Below, one piece after another: positions 6,166 to 11,948 of a DNA stretch of 11,948 bases. The notes beneath the pieces were generated by a model. That model saw only the letters and a program-made list of their open reading frames with translations, had not been told where the DNA came from and searched no databases. Both the position numbers and the translations under genes were made by a program. How positions within the stretch are numbered: the first letter of the stretch is position 1; every line of letters starts with the position of its first letter. This DNA comes from JAKEHA01 sp964560355. Lineage in GTDB: Bacteria; Krumholzibacteriota; Krumholzibacteriia; WVZY01; JAKEHA01. The stretch spans positions 1-11,948 of the forward strand of contig CAZLLI010000082.1 of the NCBI GenBank assembly GCA_964560355.1, in the 5' to 3' direction.

Positions 6166-7170
6166 ATGAGAGTGATCGTCATTCGCTTCAGCTCGCTGGG
6201 AGACTGCGTGCTCCTGTGCCCGCTCCTCGCCCACTTGAAGCGCGCGGGGGCTGGCGAAGTCGTCGTCGTCACCAAGCGCGCGTACGCCGACCTCTTCGCG
6301 CTCGCCGACGGCGTCGACCGGGTGGTGGCGATCGAACCCGGCGCGACACTGTTCGACCTCGCGCGCATCGGACGCTCGCTGCGCGCGGCGGACGACGAAA
6401 CGGTGGTGATCGACGCGCACGCGAACGTGCGCAGCCGCGTGGTGGCGGCGGCCGCGGGCGGCGCGCGCGCGCGCTTTCGCAAGTACTACCGCGAGCGCGC
6501 GGGTTTGATCGTGTGCAAGCGCGAGAGCGCGCTACCCACCATTCTCGCGCAATACGCCGCGCTCGCCGAGCGCGCCGGCTTCGAGCGCGCGGCGCTCGCG
6601 CCCGGCGGCGTGCGCGTTCCGCGCGACGAAGTCGAACGCGCGCGCGCGCGCCTGGGCGACGGGCCCGCCATCGCGGTGGCGCCCGGGAGCCGCTGGCGCG
6701 CCAAGCGCTGGGGCGGGTTCGCCACGCTGTGCGAGCGCCTCGCCGACGCGGGATACCGTGTCGTGCTGGTGGGCGACGCGCGCGACCGCAGCTTCACCGC
6801 GCCCATCGCCGCCAAGCTCGGCAACCGCTGCGTCGACGCCGCGGGCGAGAGCACGCTCGTGCAAACCGCCGCGCTCATCGCGCGCTGCGAATCGTTCGTC
6901 GGCAACGACTCCGGGCTCATGCACCTCGCGGAGGCGGTCGGCGTCCCCGCGGTGGCGCTCTTCGGCCCCACCGTGCGCGCGTTCGGCTACGCGCCGTCGC
7001 TCGTGCGGAGCGTCGTGGTGGAGCGGCGCCTCGCGTGCCGGCCGTGCTCGCGCAACGGTGCCGCTCCCTGCCCCAAGCGCACCTACGAGTGCCTCGAACG
7101 CATTCGCCCCGACGACGTCGCGCGCGTGGTGACGGGCGCGCGCGCCGAGCGCTGCGTGGTGGTCGACTGA
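6166..7170 (+). CDS. Glycosyltransferase family 9 protein, LPS heptosyltransferase-like
   Basis: A 334-residue GT9 enzyme of the ADP-heptose:LPS heptosyltransferase type, which adds heptose to the inner core on the cytoplasmic face of the inner membrane. The N-terminal Rossmann half begins MRVIVIRFSSLGD, the family's acceptor-side loop, at residue 1. The linker-C-terminal half has VAPGSRWRAKRW (171-182), LVGDARD (201-207) and the signature FVGNDSGLMHLAEAVGVP (244-261) followed by ALFGPT (264-269), which binds the nucleotide sugar. A Cys-rich CRPCSRNGAAPCP tail (291-303) ending in ECL is also usual in this group. It could be WaaC, WaaF or WaaQ-like; I cannot choose. The ATG at 6166 is chosen because the conserved sequence starts there, although no clear ribosome-binding site precedes it. 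Its TGA overlaps the waaA ATG by one base, so the two are translationally coupled. Confidence 0.88.
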   Translation: MRVIVIRFSSLGDCVLLCPLLAHLKRAGAGEVVVVTKRAYADLFALADGVDRVVAIEPGATLFDLARIGRSLRAADDETVVIDAHANVRSRVVAAAAGGARARFRKYYRERAGLIVCKRESALPTILAQYAALAERAGFERAALAPGGVRVPRDEVERARARLGDGPAIAVAPGSRWRAKRWGGFATLCERLADAGYRVVLVGDARDRSFTAPIAAKLGNRCVDAAGESTLVQTAALIARCESFVGNDSGLMHLAEAVGVPAVALFGPTVRAFGYAPSLVRSVVVERRLACRPCSRNGAAPCPKRTYECLERIRPDDVARVVTGARAERCVVVD

Positions 7171-8450
7171 TGTCGGCGGCGCGCGCGGTGTACAACGCGC
7201 TCTTGCCTGCCGCCGAAGCGGGCGCGCGCGTGTCGGCGCGCTTTCTCCCCAAGATGCGCGAGTCGATCGCGGGACGGCGCGGATTTCGCGCGCGCTGGGA
7301 GATACTCGCTCGCGAGCTCACGTCGCCTCCGGTTTGGATTCATGTCGCGAGCGTCGGTGAATTCGAGCAAGCGCGACCGATTATCTCGTCACTCGAGCGT
7401 ACGCACCCCGAGATCCCGGTCGTTGTGACCTTCTCCTCCCCCTCGGGCTACCGTTTCGCGCGCAAGCGCGAGTCGGTCGGCGCCGGCTCGATTCGCTTCC
7501 TCGACTACCTCCCCTTCGACACCGTCGCCAACATGCGCTTCTGCTTGGAGCGCGCGCGGCCGCGGTTGCTCGTGTTCGTGAAGTTCGACCTGTGGCCCAA
7601 TCTGGTGTGGGAGGCGCACGCGCGCGGCGTACCGATGGTGCTCGTCGACGCCACCCTGAGCGCGTCGTCGGGACGCCTGTCGCCGCTCGTGCGCTGGCTG
7701 TACGGCGACGTGTACCGCCGCCTCGACGCCATCCTCGCCATCAGCGACGAAGACGCGGCGCGCTTTCGCGCCTCGGTGCCGGCGCACCCGTCGGTGTCGG
7801 TGACGGGCGACACGCGCTTCGACCGCGTGCTGGAGCGCTGGCAAGAGCGCACCGCCAGCACGTTCGTGCTCTCCGATCGCAAACCGACGCTGATCGCGGG
7901 CAGCACGTGGCCGCCCGACGAGGAGCGTCTGCTCCCCGCGCTGGCGCGCTTGCTGAAGGAGATGGCGAGCCTGCGCGTCGTGCTGGTGCCGCACGAGCCC
8001 ACGCCCGCGCACGTCGAGCCGCTGCGCCGGTGGGCGGCGCAAACGGCGCTACGCACGCGCGTCGTGAGCGCTCCCGCGCCCGGCGACGACGACGCGCGCG
8101 TCGTCATCGTCGACACGGTCGGCGTGCTGGCGGAAGCGTACCGCTTCGCCGACGTCGTCTACGTGGGAGGAGCTTTCACCACCGGCGTGCACAGCGTGAT
8201 CGAGCCCGCCATCGCGGGGGTCCCGGTCGTGTTCGGTCCGCGCCACGACAACTCGTTCGAAGCGCTGCAGCTGGTGGCGAAGGGAGCGGCGCGCGCCATA
8301 CGCACTGCCGACGACGCCTACACCGCACTCGGCGCGTGGCTGCGCGACGAGGACGCCCGCGCCGCCGCGGGCCGTGCCGCCCGCGCCTACGTCGAATCGC
8401 AGCTCGGCGCGACCGAGAAATGCATGGCGGCGCTCACGAAGTATTTGTAG
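7170..8450 (+). CDS. waaA: 3-deoxy-D-manno-octulosonic acid (Kdo) transferase
   Basis: WaaA (KdtA) moves Kdo from CMP-Kdo to the lipid A precursor at the inner membrane. The 426 residues match the usual length (about 425). Seen in order: WIHVASVGEFEQARP (56-70) with E64 at the catalytic-base position; FVKFDLWPNL (136-145); DATLSASSGRL (160-170); GDTRFDR (213-219); AGSTWPPDEERLL (243-255); VPHEP (273-277); DTVGVLAEAYRFADVVYVGG (315-334); and HSVIEPA with VFGPRHDN (354-361), the donor-binding region. The HSVIEPA motif is a variant of the commoner HNxLEPA. The N-terminal 30 residues keep the Y-x2-LLP outline of the membrane anchor, but Ala, Gly, Glu and Arg replace most bulky hydrophobics, so membrane attachment may be weak. 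The start overlaps the previous stop (TGATG). The number of Kdo residues added cannot be read from sequence. Confidence 0.93.
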   Translation: MSAARAVYNALLPAAEAGARVSARFLPKMRESIAGRRGFRARWEILARELTSPPVWIHVASVGEFEQARPIISSLERTHPEIPVVVTFSSPSGYRFARKRESVGAGSIRFLDYLPFDTVANMRFCLERARPRLLVFVKFDLWPNLVWEAHARGVPMVLVDATLSASSGRLSPLVRWLYGDVYRRLDAILAISDEDAARFRASVPAHPSVSVTGDTRFDRVLERWQERTASTFVLSDRKPTLIAGSTWPPDEERLLPALARLLKEMASLRVVLVPHEPTPAHVEPLRRWAAQTALRTRVVSAPAPGDDDARVVIVDTVGVLAEAYRFADVVYVGGAFTTGVHSVIEPAIAGVPVVFGPRHDNSFEALQLVAKGAARAIRTADDAYTALGAWLRDEDARAAAGRAARAYVESQLGATEKCMAALTKYL

Positions 8451-8453
8451 AAT

Positions 8454-8568
8454 TCGAATTCACACGGGTGGCCGCCGACGGGCGCCCACAAGTCCGGGAC
8501 TACTAGTGCGGAGGCGCGGTAGGCCCGGCGCAGTGGGCTGTCGGCGGACAGGACCCGTGTGAATTCGA
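8454..8568 (+). repeat. 115-base long imperfect hairpin between waaA and the radical SAM gene
   Basis: The outer arms, tcgaattcacacgggt (8454-8469) and acccgtgtgaattcga (8553-8568), are perfect 16-base inverted repeats. Inside, further helices pair in register: 8472-8479 with 8540-8547 (8 pairs), 8484-8489 with 8533-8538 (6), 8494-8498 with 8524-8528 (5) and 8500-8503 with 8519-8522 (4), leaving a loop of about 15 bases. Some 39 pairs are therefore possible over nearly the whole gap. It begins 4 bases after the waaA stop. The right arm covers a GTG start option (8559) and ends 3 bases before the ATG (8571) of the next gene. There is no U-run, no coding potential I recognise and no target-site duplication. 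It could be a translational switch, a processing site or a small palindromic mobile repeat. Confidence 0.8.
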
Positions 8569-8570
8569 CC

Positions 8571-9431
8571 ATGATCCAACCAGCCCATCCCAAAGTCGTT
8601 CAGATCGAAACCACGCTCGCGTGCAACGCCGAGTGTCCGTTTTGCTCGCACTCGACGCTCACGCGCCGGCCGCGGCGCATGGAAGACTGGCTGTGGAAGA
8701 AGATCATCGACGAGACGCGCGGGCTCGGCATCACCTACCGCCCGTTCCTCATCAACGAGCCCCTCGCCGACCATCGCCTGGGCGAGATCATGCGCTACAT
8801 TCGCAAGGACGACACCGCCAAGATCGAGATCAATAGCAACGGCGAGCTCATGCGCGAGGAAAAGGCCAAGGAGATCCTCGACGCCGGCATCGACATCATC
8901 CGCTTCTCCATCGACGGCTTCAGCGCGGAGACGTTCGGCAAGTCGCGCGTGGGTCTCGACTACGACGTCACCGTGGCGCGCACGCGGCGGTTCATCGAGC
9001 TCGCGCGCGAACGCGGCAGTACCGCCCACATCGAAGTCCGCATGATCGCGATGGACTACAACCGTCACGAGCACGAGCCCTTCGTCGAGTTTTGGACCAA
9101 GGTGGGCGCGGTGGCGGTAATCACCGACTTGTACGTGTGGCCGTGGGAGCCGGAAGTGAAGCCGGTGCAGCTACCGTGCAAGAAGGTACTGAAGGAGATG
9201 TTCTTCTACGTCAACGGCAAGGCGACCTTGTGCTGCTGGGACTCGCACGAGCGCGGCGTCATCGGCGACGCGTCGCGCGAGCACGTACTCGACATCTGGA
9301 ACGGCGAGCTCAACCGCCGCTACCGCGACCTGCTCGCGCAGGGGCGTCGCCAAGAAATCCTGCTGTGCTCGAATTGCGAGGCCTACAAGGGCCACTACTT
9401 CGAAGGCTTCCCCGCCCCGTCCCACGCGTAG
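8571..9431 (+). CDS. Radical SAM protein with C-terminal SPASM/twitch-type auxiliary cluster domain
   Basis: A 286-residue enzyme. C18-x3-C22-x2-C25 binds the [4Fe-4S] cluster that cleaves S-adenosylmethionine; KIEINSNGELM (84-94) and IIRFSIDGF (109-117) follow the usual barrel strands. The C-terminal part has C203-x12-G216-x4-C221, an adjacent C222, DIWN (241-244) and C266-x2-C269. This is the first half of the SPASM pattern without its later cysteines, so one auxiliary cluster is expected, as in twitch-domain enzymes. The substrate is unknown. Its place after two LPS-core genes suggests a sugar or surface-polymer modification, but that is inference. An alternative GTG start at 8559 has AGGA 5 bases upstream and would add four residues; ATG 8571 has no clear ribosome-binding site. 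The start lies at the foot of the 115-base hairpin, and the 3' end overlaps the convergent tsaC gene. Confidence 0.88.
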   Translation: MIQPAHPKVVQIETTLACNAECPFCSHSTLTRRPRRMEDWLWKKIIDETRGLGITYRPFLINEPLADHRLGEIMRYIRKDDTAKIEINSNGELMREEKAKEILDAGIDIIRFSIDGFSAETFGKSRVGLDYDVTVARTRRFIELARERGSTAHIEVRMIAMDYNRHEHEPFVEFWTKVGAVAVITDLYVWPWEPEVKPVQLPCKKVLKEMFFYVNGKATLCCWDSHERGVIGDASREHVLDIWNGELNRRYRDLLAQGRRQEILLCSNCEAYKGHYFEGFPAPSHA

Positions 9432-10015
9432 GCTCCCGCGCGCACCACGCGCGGCGCGTTCCCGCACAAGTCCACGATCGTCGACGCCCCTCCGCCCGCT
9501 CCCGCGCGCTCGAACACCGCGTCGATGTCGTCGCCGAATTCGCGCAGGATGTCGTGCGCGTCGTCGAGCGCCGGCGCCCCCGTGCGGTTGACGCTGGTCG
9601 ACACGATGGGTTCGCCCACGCGCGCGATCACCGCGCGCAGCGGCTCCCACGCCGGCACGCGCAGCGCGACGGTGGGGCCGACCCAGGCCGGGCACGACGG
9701 CCCCGCGGGCAAGATCGCGGTGAACGCCGCCGGCCAGCGCGACGCCAGCGCGTCGCGCGTCGAGCATCCGAACGACGACACGTAGCGCGCGACCATGTCG
9801 ATCGAAGAGGCGAGCACGATGAAGCGCCGGTCTTCGGGCGCGCGCTTGATGGCGGCGATGCGGCGCACGGCGGCGTCGTGCGAGAGCGCGGCGGAGAATC
9901 CGAACAGGGTGTCGGTCGGGAGCGCGACCACGGCGCCGCGCACGAGCGCTTCGGCGGCGAGGACTTGGACGCGCGGGTCGTCGACCGCGCCCGCGAGCGC
10001 GGCGCGCGGCGTCAT
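9395..10015 (-). CDS. tsaC: L-threonylcarbamoyladenylate synthase (Sua5/YciO/YrdC family)
   Basis: The 206-residue protein matches the single-domain YrdC/TsaC form. It makes threonylcarbamoyl-AMP from threonine, bicarbonate and ATP, the first step of the universal tRNA modification t6A37. Motifs seen: VVALPTDTLFGF (29-40, family PTDTvYGl), RIAAIKRAPEDRRFIVLA (52-69; K57 and R58 at the IKxR nucleotide-binding site), RWPAAFTAILPA (93-104), TVALRVP (115-121) and STSVNRTGAPAL (139-150), where the family usually has STSAN. YciO paralogues share these motifs, so the exact member is not certain. The ATG overlaps the purE stop by 4 bases (ATGA), pointing to coupled translation. The last 37 bases lie opposite the 3' end of the radical SAM gene, an unusual tail-to-tail coding overlap. 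The frame stays open far upstream of this ATG, which is a high-GC effect. Confidence 0.9.
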   Translation of the reverse strand: MTPRAALAGAVDDPRVQVLAAEALVRGAVVALPTDTLFGFSAALSHDAAVRRIAAIKRAPEDRRFIVLASSIDMVARYVSSFGCSTRDALASRWPAAFTAILPAGPSCPAWVGPTVALRVPAWEPLRAVIARVGEPIVSTSVNRTGAPALDDAHDILREFGDDIDAVFERAGAGGGASTIVDLCGNAPRVVRAGAYAWDGAGKPSK

Positions 10016-10482
10016 CCGTTGCGCAGCTCGTCGCGGTACGCGCGCAGCCGCTCGGCCACCTTGGCGTCGGCGAGCGCGATAATCTGGGCGCACAAGATGG
10101 CGGCGTTCTTGGAGCCGTTGGAGCCGATGCCGACGGTCGCGACCGGGATGCCGCCCGGCATCTGCACCATCGACAAGAGCGCGTCGATCCCGTTCAGCGC
10201 GCCGCCCGGAATCGGGAGCCCGACGACGGGTTTGTTCGAGATGGAGCCGATCACGCCCGGGAGCGCCGCGCTCAAACCCGCCGCGGCGACGAAGACTTGC
10301 GTACCGCCCGCGTCGGCGCCGCGCACGTACTCGTGCAACTGCTCGGGCTGGCGGTGCGCGGAGATCACCTTGAGCTCCCAGTCGATTTGAAAACGATCGA
10401 GGAGGTCGGTGGTCGCCTTCAGGTGGCCCTCGTCGCTCTTGCTGCCCAACAGAATTGCTACTCGCGGTGCTTTCGCCATCAT
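10012..10482 (-). CDS. purE: PurE, 5-(carboxyamino)imidazole ribonucleotide mutase / AIR carboxylase
   Basis: PurE forms carboxyaminoimidazole ribonucleotide in de novo purine synthesis. In this 156-residue protein I see LLGSKSDEGH (11-20), VISAHRQP (39-46), AAAGLSAALPG (66-76), GLPIPGGALNGIDALLSMVQMPGGIPVATVGIG in segments over 88-120, and KNAAILCAQI (125-134). The length and SAHR motif fit class I (N5-CAIR mutase). However, the loop AGLSAALPG differs from the class I AGGAAHLPG, lacking its histidine (A73 instead), and resembles the class II AGRSNALSG. Which substrate it uses, N5-CAIR from PurK or AIR plus CO2, is therefore open; no purK is in view. Two ATGs compete: AAAGGA (10487-10492) is 4 bases from 10482 and 7 from 10479, so the second is the better spaced. 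It lies 15 bases after purD and overlaps tsaC by 4. Confidence 0.93.
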   Translation of the reverse strand: MMAKAPRVAILLGSKSDEGHLKATTDLLDRFQIDWELKVISAHRQPEQLHEYVRGADAGGTQVFVAAAGLSAALPGVIGSISNKPVVGLPIPGGALNGIDALLSMVQMPGGIPVATVGIGSNGSKNAAILCAQIIALADAKVAERLRAYRDELRNG

Positions 10483-10497
10483 GCGGTCCTTTCGTGA

Positions 10498-11757
10498 TTA
10501 CAAATGTCTGCGTCCGATGTCGCTGCGGTAGAACGCGCCGTCGATGCGGATGCGTTCGGCGCGCGCGTACGCGCGGCGCACCGCGTCGGCGAGCGTCGAC
10601 GACCACGCGGTGACGCCCAGCACGCGCCCGCCCGCCGTCACGACGCGCCCGTCTTGCGCGCGCGTGCCGGCGTGGAAGACCATGGTGTGCTCGTCGACGC
10701 CGTCGAGCCCGTGGATCTCGACGCCCGTCTCCGCGCCCTCCGGGTATCCCTTCGACGCCACCACGACGGTGGCCGCGGCGCGCGCGGCCACGCCGACGCG
10801 CGTGGGGACGTTCCCGGCCGCCGCCGCCTCGAACAGCGCGCACACGTCGCCGTCGACCAAGAGCGGCATCAGCGACTGCGTTTCCGGGTCGCCGAAACGC
10901 GTGTTGAACTCGAGTACCTTGGGGCCCGCGTCGGTCCACATGATACCCGCGTACAGCGTCCCCGTGAACGGGGTTCCTTCCGCGATCATGCCGTCGAGCA
11001 CGGGGCGGATGATCTCGCGCTCGACGCGCGCCAGCGCGGCTGCGTCGACCCACGGCACCGGCGCGATGGCGCCCATGCCGCCCGTGTTGGGGCCGCGGTC
11101 GCCGTCGTAGGCGCGCTTGTGGTCCTGCGAGCTGGGGAGAATCACCGCGTGCGCGCCCGCGCACACCGCGTGCACCGAGACTTCTTCGCCGCGCAGGAAT
11201 TCTTCGACCACGACCTTGCTGCCCGCGGCGCCGAAGCGGTTCTCGAGCAGCATGGCGTCGATGGCCGCGTCCGCCTCGTCGTCGCTCGCGGCGATGACGA
11301 CGCCCTTGCCCGCCGCGAGCCCGTCCGCCTTCACGACCACGGGCGCGCCCAGCGAACGCGCGTAGGCGCGCGCGCGCGCGGCGTCGTCGAAGGTGGCGAA
11401 GGCGGCGGTGGGAACGCGGTGGCGTCGCATGAAATCCTTCGCGAACGCCTTGCTTCCTTCCAGCCGCGCCGCCGCCGCGACCGGTCCGTAGCACGCGACG
11501 TGCGCTTCGCGAAACGCGTCGACGATGCCCGCCATCAAGGGTGCTTCGGGCCCCACCACGGTGAGGTCGACGCGCTTCTCGCGCGCGAAGTCGACCAGCG
11601 CCGCGATATCCGTCGCCGCGATGGCGACGTTCTCACCGGCGCTCGCGGTGCCCGCGTTGCCGGGCGCGATCCACACCCGCTCGACGCGCGGCGAGCGACC
11701 AATCGCCCACGCGAGCGCGTGCTCGCGCCCGCCCGAACCGACCACCAAAACCTTCAA
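10498..11757 (-). CDS. purD: Phosphoribosylamine-glycine ligase (GAR synthetase)
   Basis: PurD joins phosphoribosylamine and glycine with ATP, the second step of purine synthesis, in the cytoplasm. The 419 residues match the usual single-function length. Seen: N-terminal VLVVGSGGREHALAW (3-17) and PGNAGTA (32-38); TVVGPEAPLMAGI (66-78); the ATP-grasp segments VVVKADGLAAGKGV (140-153), VEEFLRGEE (184-192) and GPNTGGMGAI (222-231); the metal-binding LEFNTRFGDPETQ (282-294); and the closing FYRSDIG (409-415). The start is a TTG at 11755-11757: it fits the MKVLVVG family opening, and AGGAG (11764-11768) lies 6 bases before it. No ATG or GTG fits better. A sigma-70-like promoter at 11799-11827 probably starts the purD-purE-tsaC operon. 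Expected PurH or PurN neighbours are not in the window. Confidence 0.96.
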   Translation of the reverse strand: MKVLVVGSGGREHALAWAIGRSPRVERVWIAPGNAGTASAGENVAIAATDIAALVDFAREKRVDLTVVGPEAPLMAGIVDAFREAHVACYGPVAAAARLEGSKAFAKDFMRRHRVPTAAFATFDDAARARAYARSLGAPVVVKADGLAAGKGVVIAASDDEADAAIDAMLLENRFGAAGSKVVVEEFLRGEEVSVHAVCAGAHAVILPSSQDHKRAYDGDRGPNTGGMGAIAPVPWVDAAALARVEREIIRPVLDGMIAEGTPFTGTLYAGIMWTDAGPKVLEFNTRFGDPETQSLMPLLVDGDVCALFEAAAAGNVPTRVGVAARAAATVVVASKGYPEGAETGVEIHGLDGVDEHTMVFHAGTRAQDGRVVTAGGRVLGVTAWSSTLADAVRRAYARAERIRIDGAFYRSDIGRRHL

Positions 11758-11798
11758 TCGATACTCCTGGAATGAGGGGCAACGGCTGGAATACGCCG

Positions 11799-11827
11799 AC
11801 GATACCGAGCGGCGCGAAACGTGTCAA
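11799..11827 (-). promoter_or_regulatory. Candidate sigma-70 promoter for the purD-purE-tsaC operon
   Basis: The minus strand has a perfect TTGACA (11822-11827), a 17-base spacer and TATCGT (11799-11804, 4/6 match). Transcription would begin near 11792, giving a leader of about 34 bases that ends in the AGGAG ribosome-binding site. There is no room for a purine riboswitch in that leader and I saw none. The weak CGCCG/CGGCG inverted repeat at 11794-11814 overlaps the -10 box. Confidence 0.6.
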
Positions 11828-11841
11828 GGCGGGTGCGAGAG

Positions 11842-11948
11842 CTAGAACGCGGTCGCGATGCGCTCGAGCGCCTTCTTGATGTTCGCTTGAGAATTCGCGT
11901 AGGAGAGTCGAACGAAGCCTTCGCCGTTGGAGCCGAAGGACGTGCCCG
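11842..11948 (-). CDS. PLP-dependent class I/II aminotransferase, C-terminal fragment (gene runs off the right edge)
   Basis: The last 34 codons of a minus-strand gene ending in TAG at 11842-11844. They read GTSFGSNGEGFVRLSY followed by ANSQANIKKALERIATAF. The G-x-x-F-G-x-x-G-E-G-F-V-R-x-S-Y-A pattern is the C-terminal small-domain signature of fold-type I aminotransferases of the aspartate/alanine/LL-DAP group; its Arg is the substrate carboxylate-binding residue in the family. The lysine that holds PLP lies outside the window, so the exact member cannot be named. The gene is 84 bases upstream of purD on the same strand, but purD appears to have its own promoter in that gap and no terminator is visible. 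Confidence 0.85.
   Translation of the reverse strand, partial: GTSFGSNGEGFVRLSYANSQANIKKALERIATAF

Noticed and set aside
6455..6662. Runs of GCGCGC that look like simple repeats
   Set aside because: They fall in codons for Ala and Arg inside an intact glycosyltransferase gene and reflect the general base composition.
6216..7169. A plus-strand extension of waaA through the glycosyltransferase gene in another frame
   Set aside because: Arg-rich composition with no domain pattern; the Kdo transferase sequence begins only at 7170.
8450..8570. Rho-independent terminator for waaA
   Set aside because: The inverted repeat is far longer than a terminator stem, has wide internal loops and no U-run, and the right arm runs into the next start codon.
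9395..11494. A 699-codon minus-strand open frame that would fuse tsaC to a long Arg-rich N-terminal extension
   Set aside because: The extension runs out of frame across purE and purD, is mostly Arg, Gly and Ala, and matches no family. It is open only because stop codons are rare at this GC content. TsaC starts at 10015.
10504..11775. A 423-codon plus-strand frame opposite purD
   Set aside because: It is a mirror of the purD codons, dominated by Arg, His, Val and Ala, with no motif. The purD motifs on the other strand are complete.
11758..11841. Purine riboswitch or terminator upstream of purD
   Set aside because: The gap is 84 bases, the predicted leader is about 34 bases, and only a weak 5-base inverted repeat is present.

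Overview
The window is a GC-rich, densely packed bacterial chromosome segment with genes on both strands and no RNA genes, CRISPR arrays or insertion sequences that I can see. An OmpA-family outer-membrane protein with thrombospondin type 3 repeats, Kdo transferase and heptosyltransferase genes, a DUF1844 protein and a candidate sigma-54 promoter together suggest a Gram-negative, LPS-making bacterium, plausibly of the Myxococcota or another deltaproteobacterial lineage. That placement is inference from gene content, not from a marker gene.

Layout: (1) 1-1061: the 5' end of uvrA (minus) is divergent from mazG (plus), and a 103-base spacer carries a good uvrA promoter. (2) 1088-4979, all minus: a COG2403 GTPase resembling cyclic 2,3-diphosphoglycerate synthetase; a large OmpA-like protein with a calcium-binding-type repeat linker, apparently behind a sigma-54 promoter; and a small DUF1844 protein behind a near-consensus sigma-70 promoter. 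A strong hairpin after the OmpA-like gene separates it from the GTPase. (3) 4980-6105, minus: two tandem HTH-cupin regulators, near-identical in their DNA-binding halves but different in their cupin halves. (4) 6166-9431, plus: a family 9 glycosyltransferase (heptosyltransferase-like), the Kdo transferase waaA overlapping it by 1 base, a 115-base long imperfect hairpin, and a radical SAM gene with a C-terminal auxiliary-cluster domain. (5) 9395-11948, minus: the C-terminal end of a PLP aminotransferase, then purD, purE and a tsaC/Sua5-type gene in a tight operon that runs tail-to-tail into the radical SAM gene with a 37-base overlap.

How it works together: region 4 looks like an LPS inner-core module. 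The paired HTH-cupin regulators are transcribed away from it across a 60-66 base spacer, so they are candidates for its control and for autoregulation. Region 5 joins two steps of purine synthesis (PurD, PurE) with threonylcarbamoyl-AMP synthesis for tRNA t6A. uvrA and mazG both guard nucleic acids (excision repair and nucleotide-pool clean-up).

The least explained parts are the hairpin before the radical SAM gene, that gene itself, the regulator pair, and the bacterial cDPG-synthetase-like GTPase. I did not find a clear multi-gene system that is wholly new.
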